The notes under the pieces: model-generated
The model's input: only the letters and a program-made list of their open reading frames with translations
Database searches by the model: none
What the model was told of the DNA's origin: nothing
Part shown: piece after piece, positions 61,101 through 64,000 of the stretch
Layout: the number at the start of each line of letters is the position of its first letter
Position numbering within the stretch: position 1 is the stretch's first letter
Origin: Podospora comata
Taxonomy: Eukaryota; Ascomycota; Sordariomycetes; Sordariales; Podosporaceae
DNA: 64,000 nucleotides
Assembly: GCA_017354895.1 (NCBI GenBank)
Contig: CP071494.1
Location: 4,402,001-4,466,000 of the forward strand
Direction of reading: 5' to 3'
Made by a program: the position numbers and the translations under genes

Positions 61101-63237
61101 TTCCCGAGTTGGCGGTCGGTTTTCCATTCGTTTACTTTGGCTTCCGCAGTTATGCCTTACTTGGTGTTACGGTATGGTCCCCAGGTAACAAGGGTCTTGA
61201 TGTTCTGGTATACTTTCTTCCGTATGGTTCGGGTCGCGCAGGAGTACGGCCTTTTTGTAACGCTGGCTAGGATTCGAGGCGGTCGTTTGACTTTGATCAG
61301 GCTACAATGGGTTAGCATAGAGGAAACTTGAACAAATAAGAATAGCACTTTCAGCTTACCCTGCCTCGCGTCATGGAGCCATGTCGTCGGTTGTCGACGA
61401 CCCCTGAATGCGAAATCGTGCATGAACATCATCCCAACGCCACCAGAACGGCAACGTGCATCGGCGATAGCCACTTCAGAGCCGCTTGGGAACGACTATT
61501 CCACATTTGTAGCGCAAAGCAAGCTGTGTTTTCGTAATAGTGAAGTAGCCAGGCTTGGTTCTATCCAGGCAACGCGGAAGAGCTTGGGGCCTGATTGGCG
61601 ACGCCAGCCGTTATCCCGTTGTGGCCCCGGGACCGCTGATACTTCTCGGGTGTGGCTTTCTTTGTGATTCACAGGTTCAGACAATCATTCATCTTGCAGC
61701 GATGGACTCGATCGATCCAGGTGGGCTCGGCTTCAATGTTTACTGCAGTGGCTTATTGTAGTCCGGTGAGTCGGATCCGGAAGGTTGGCCGCTGTTGACT
61801 GTCTTGGATGCAGGAAATGCAGCAAGCATGGCCGTCCCGCACAGGCATCGGGTAGCTGAATGGAAGTAAGAGTCAAACGTCAACGTCTGTCCAACGTCGG
61901 AATGAACACTGTGTAGGCTAGCCACAAGCCCAGGGGCCCTAGCAACTGGTTTGTCATGAGGACCTGCTGCCGAAAAGCTTGCCTTTCTTGAGACCCCAAA
62001 GATCCAAATTCATCAATCATGATACCATAGGTTGAGCGTGATTACTGACAAGGTCGAAGGGTAAATAATCTCGGTGGGTAAGGTATACAGTAGGCGAGCC
62101 CGACGGATGTTGATATCTACGCCGCGCGGAAGGAGTTGGGTTTTCGAGCTGCAGTTGAGCTGAGTTAGCAGGAATATTTTCATCTCTTGGACATGTGATG
62201 CAGGTTGTGTGGTGCTACTTCTTCCTGTCGCCCCAACACGCTGCGTCTTCATGGAAAATGGCACGGCCATCCCGATACAAACCAACCCAAGTCCGCCTGA
62301 CCGCCTCTTTCCAAAGTTGAATGGAGCAGCAACCGACCTGGAGTTTGTGACACCACATCGTTTTGATCCGGACGCCCGTCACCAGCCACTTGGAGACGTT
62401 CAGGGGTAGAAAACCTGTCCATCCGGGCTGTGGAAGAGAATGCGGTTCCAAAGGAGCGTACAGACAGGGTAACACCGCTGGTCTATGTATCCAATCGTTG
62501 CTCAGACATCGAAAAGAGCCAAATGATCCCCTAGATCGTGGTGTGCCAATGTATGGGATACAGGTAGGTAGGGAGGGAGTGGTGAATCCGTAGTACGGGA
62601 AAAGCGGGTGGTGTATAATAAGGAGGCCAACTGAAGAAAACCATTTCAGCATACCGTGCCCAATACAAATGTGGCTGGCCCTGAGAAAAGCCGTGTAAAC
62701 TTTGTGCGGAGCGTCAAAATAAAATTCTCGCTGTTGAAAACACAAGGAATGATTTTACTGCAATGTGAATGTTGATAAGATAGCATTCTGTGGATGTATT
62801 TCGAGTTGTTTCGATTGGAAGAATATTATCGTGCTCTTTTCTCAGCAAAATTCCACGTGATAAATGGTCTGGCTATTTCGTCTATACTGGAAGGCACGAT
62901 TGCCCTGCCTTCCAAACACAGTGAAGTTATCCCCAACGTTGCTACTCATTGGCAGCTGTTACATAAGTGGAGACGACCGCAAACATGACCCCCACGATGG
63001 CGCAGCTGCTGGCGGAATAGCCCCACTTTGCTGCCCTTCCAGCCCGATCAACTGTGGGGCTATCGTCTCTACCCCCACAGTGACTTTAATTGGATACGCT
63101 CTTCCCTGCACGACGGCTTCTTTTTAAGCAGCTCAACGTCGTCAAGCGAAGCTGTGCAGCCCACAGTTGCCGCAAAATCCTCAGCCTCTCCCGACTGTCG
63201 CATTCTATCATGGATTCATAGCAACAACGCGAACAAG
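55108..63237. other. 8.1 kb gene-poor region
   Basis: The largest gap in the window. All frames are shorter than about 180 codons and none shows family resemblance or a convincing splice chain. It includes a tRNA-like fold at 59309-59381 (see findings) and scattered TAGGTAGG motifs (59455, 62565). The left end holds the promoter of the small mitochondrial gene and the right end that of LST8. No repeats, transposon ends or coding remnants recognised. Confidence 0.5.
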
Positions 63238-64000
63238 ATGTCCGTTATTCTATGCACCGGTGAGCTTTCCTCTCATGCTATGCGATGTTGCGACCCTTCT
63301 GAGAGATCCTATTTCGGTGATGCTCGCTATTGACACGCCTGGCTGACATTGGGGTTCGATAATAGCGGGTTACGACCACACAATACGGTACGACAAGCCG
63401 GAATATCGAAATGCAGATGCTCTCGTATCAAGGGGCTAACACTCTTGCTCAGATTCTGGGAAGCTCTATCAGGCATCTGCTCCCGAACGATCCAACATCC
63501 TGATTCGCAGGTCAACCGACTCTGCATCTCACCAGACAAGCGCTACCTCGCTGCTGCCGGCCACCACACCGTAAAGCTTTTCGATATCCGATCGACCAAC
63601 CCTGCGCCACTTCTCGTCTTCGAGGGCCACACGGGCAACATCACAGGTGTTGCATTCCACTGCGAGGGAAAATGGATGGTCACGAGCTCTGAGGATGGAA
63701 CCGTCAAGATCTGGGAGACGAGGACTGGCACAATACAGCGCAGCTACAACCATGGATCCCCTGCGAATGACGTCGTAATTCATCCCAACCAGGGTGAAAT
63801 CATCAGCTGTGACCGCGCTGGCAGCATCCGACTGTGGGATCTGGCCGAGAATACCTGCTCACACCAACTAATCCCAGAGGAAGATGTGTCTGTGACAAGT
63901 GTCACCGTGGCAACCGATGGGACCCTTCTCTGCGCCGCAAACACTGTTGTATGTGGATCTTTCATGTTCTCGTTTGAAGCTCGTGATAATGAGATGTGCT
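63238..64000 (+). CDS. LST8: TORC subunit Lst8 (WD40), 5' part
   Basis: The window cuts the gene. Exons seen are 63238-63259, 63366-63387 and 63453 to about 63948, with a GTATGT donor at 63949 and the rest outside. The N-terminus MSVILCTAGYDHTIRFWEAL matches fungal Lst8/Pop3/mLST8. WD repeats visible end in VKLFDIRS, VKIWETRTGT and IRLWDLAENT, with GHTGNITGVAFHCEGKWMV between. Exon 2 has only 22 bases, yet it is required for the AGYDHTIR phrase. Lst8 binds the kinase domain of TOR in TORC1 and TORC2. About 180 residues are present of roughly 310-320 expected. Introns 1 and 2 are 106 and 65 bp. Confidence 0.95.

Noticed and set aside
62215-62745. 176-codon minus-strand frame in the 8 kb gap
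   Set aside because: Cys/Trp/His-rich translation with no recognisable domain or conserved pattern; likely chance.

Overview
The window is nuclear DNA of a filamentous ascomycete (Pezizomycotina; Sordariomycetes, probably Sordariales, by overall protein resemblance). The evidence is short introns (mostly 50-80 bp) with GTAAGT-like donors and CTAAC/CTGAC branch sites, compact genes, long non-coding gaps, a filamentous-fungus calmodulin whose first exon is only the start codon, and recognisable fungal orthologues throughout. I see no transposon, CRISPR array, rRNA or convincing tRNA gene. Exon boundaries were read by hand from splice signals, frame continuity and known family sequences.

Layout, left to right: VPS3-like CORVET subunit (-) and COY1/CASP Golgi coiled-coil protein (+) share a 430 bp divergent promoter. 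A secreted DUF3455 protein (+) and an FCP1/NIF-type HAD protein (+) follow. Then come eEF1B-gamma (-), carrying an intronic C/D snoRNA that matches yeast snR38, and mitochondrial ribosomal protein uS9m (+). After 5.4 kb without a gene there is a conserved fungal protein of unknown function (+), then another 5.7 kb gap with a large (TC)44 microsatellite. Next are calcineurin B (-) and EPL1 (+), KAE1 (+), AMPK beta (-) and SPT4 (+), AP-1 gamma-adaptin (-) and a small predicted membrane protein (+), calmodulin (-) and the t-SNARE TLG2 (+), COX7 (+), clathrin light chain (-) and RTT103 (+), a small probable mitochondrial membrane protein (-), an 8.1 kb gap, and the 5' part of LST8 (+), cut by the window end.

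Most genes form divergent pairs separated by convergent 3' ends. By function they group loosely as Golgi/endosome traffic (VPS3, COY1, AP-1 gamma, TLG2, clathrin light chain), calcium signalling (calmodulin, calcineurin B), nutrient signalling (AMPK beta, LST8), Pol II and chromatin (EPL1, SPT4, RTT103), translation and tRNA modification (eEF1B-gamma with its snoRNA, uS9m, KAE1), and respiration (COX7). I read this as ordinary core-genome housekeeping DNA, not an accessory island.

The most notable observations are the snR38-like snoRNA kept inside the eEF1B-gamma gene, as in yeast TEF4; two GC-AG introns; a run of genes whose first intron falls within a few nucleotides of the start codon; a stop-free 60 bp TLG2 intron; and a DxN change in the catalytic motif of the FCP1-like protein.
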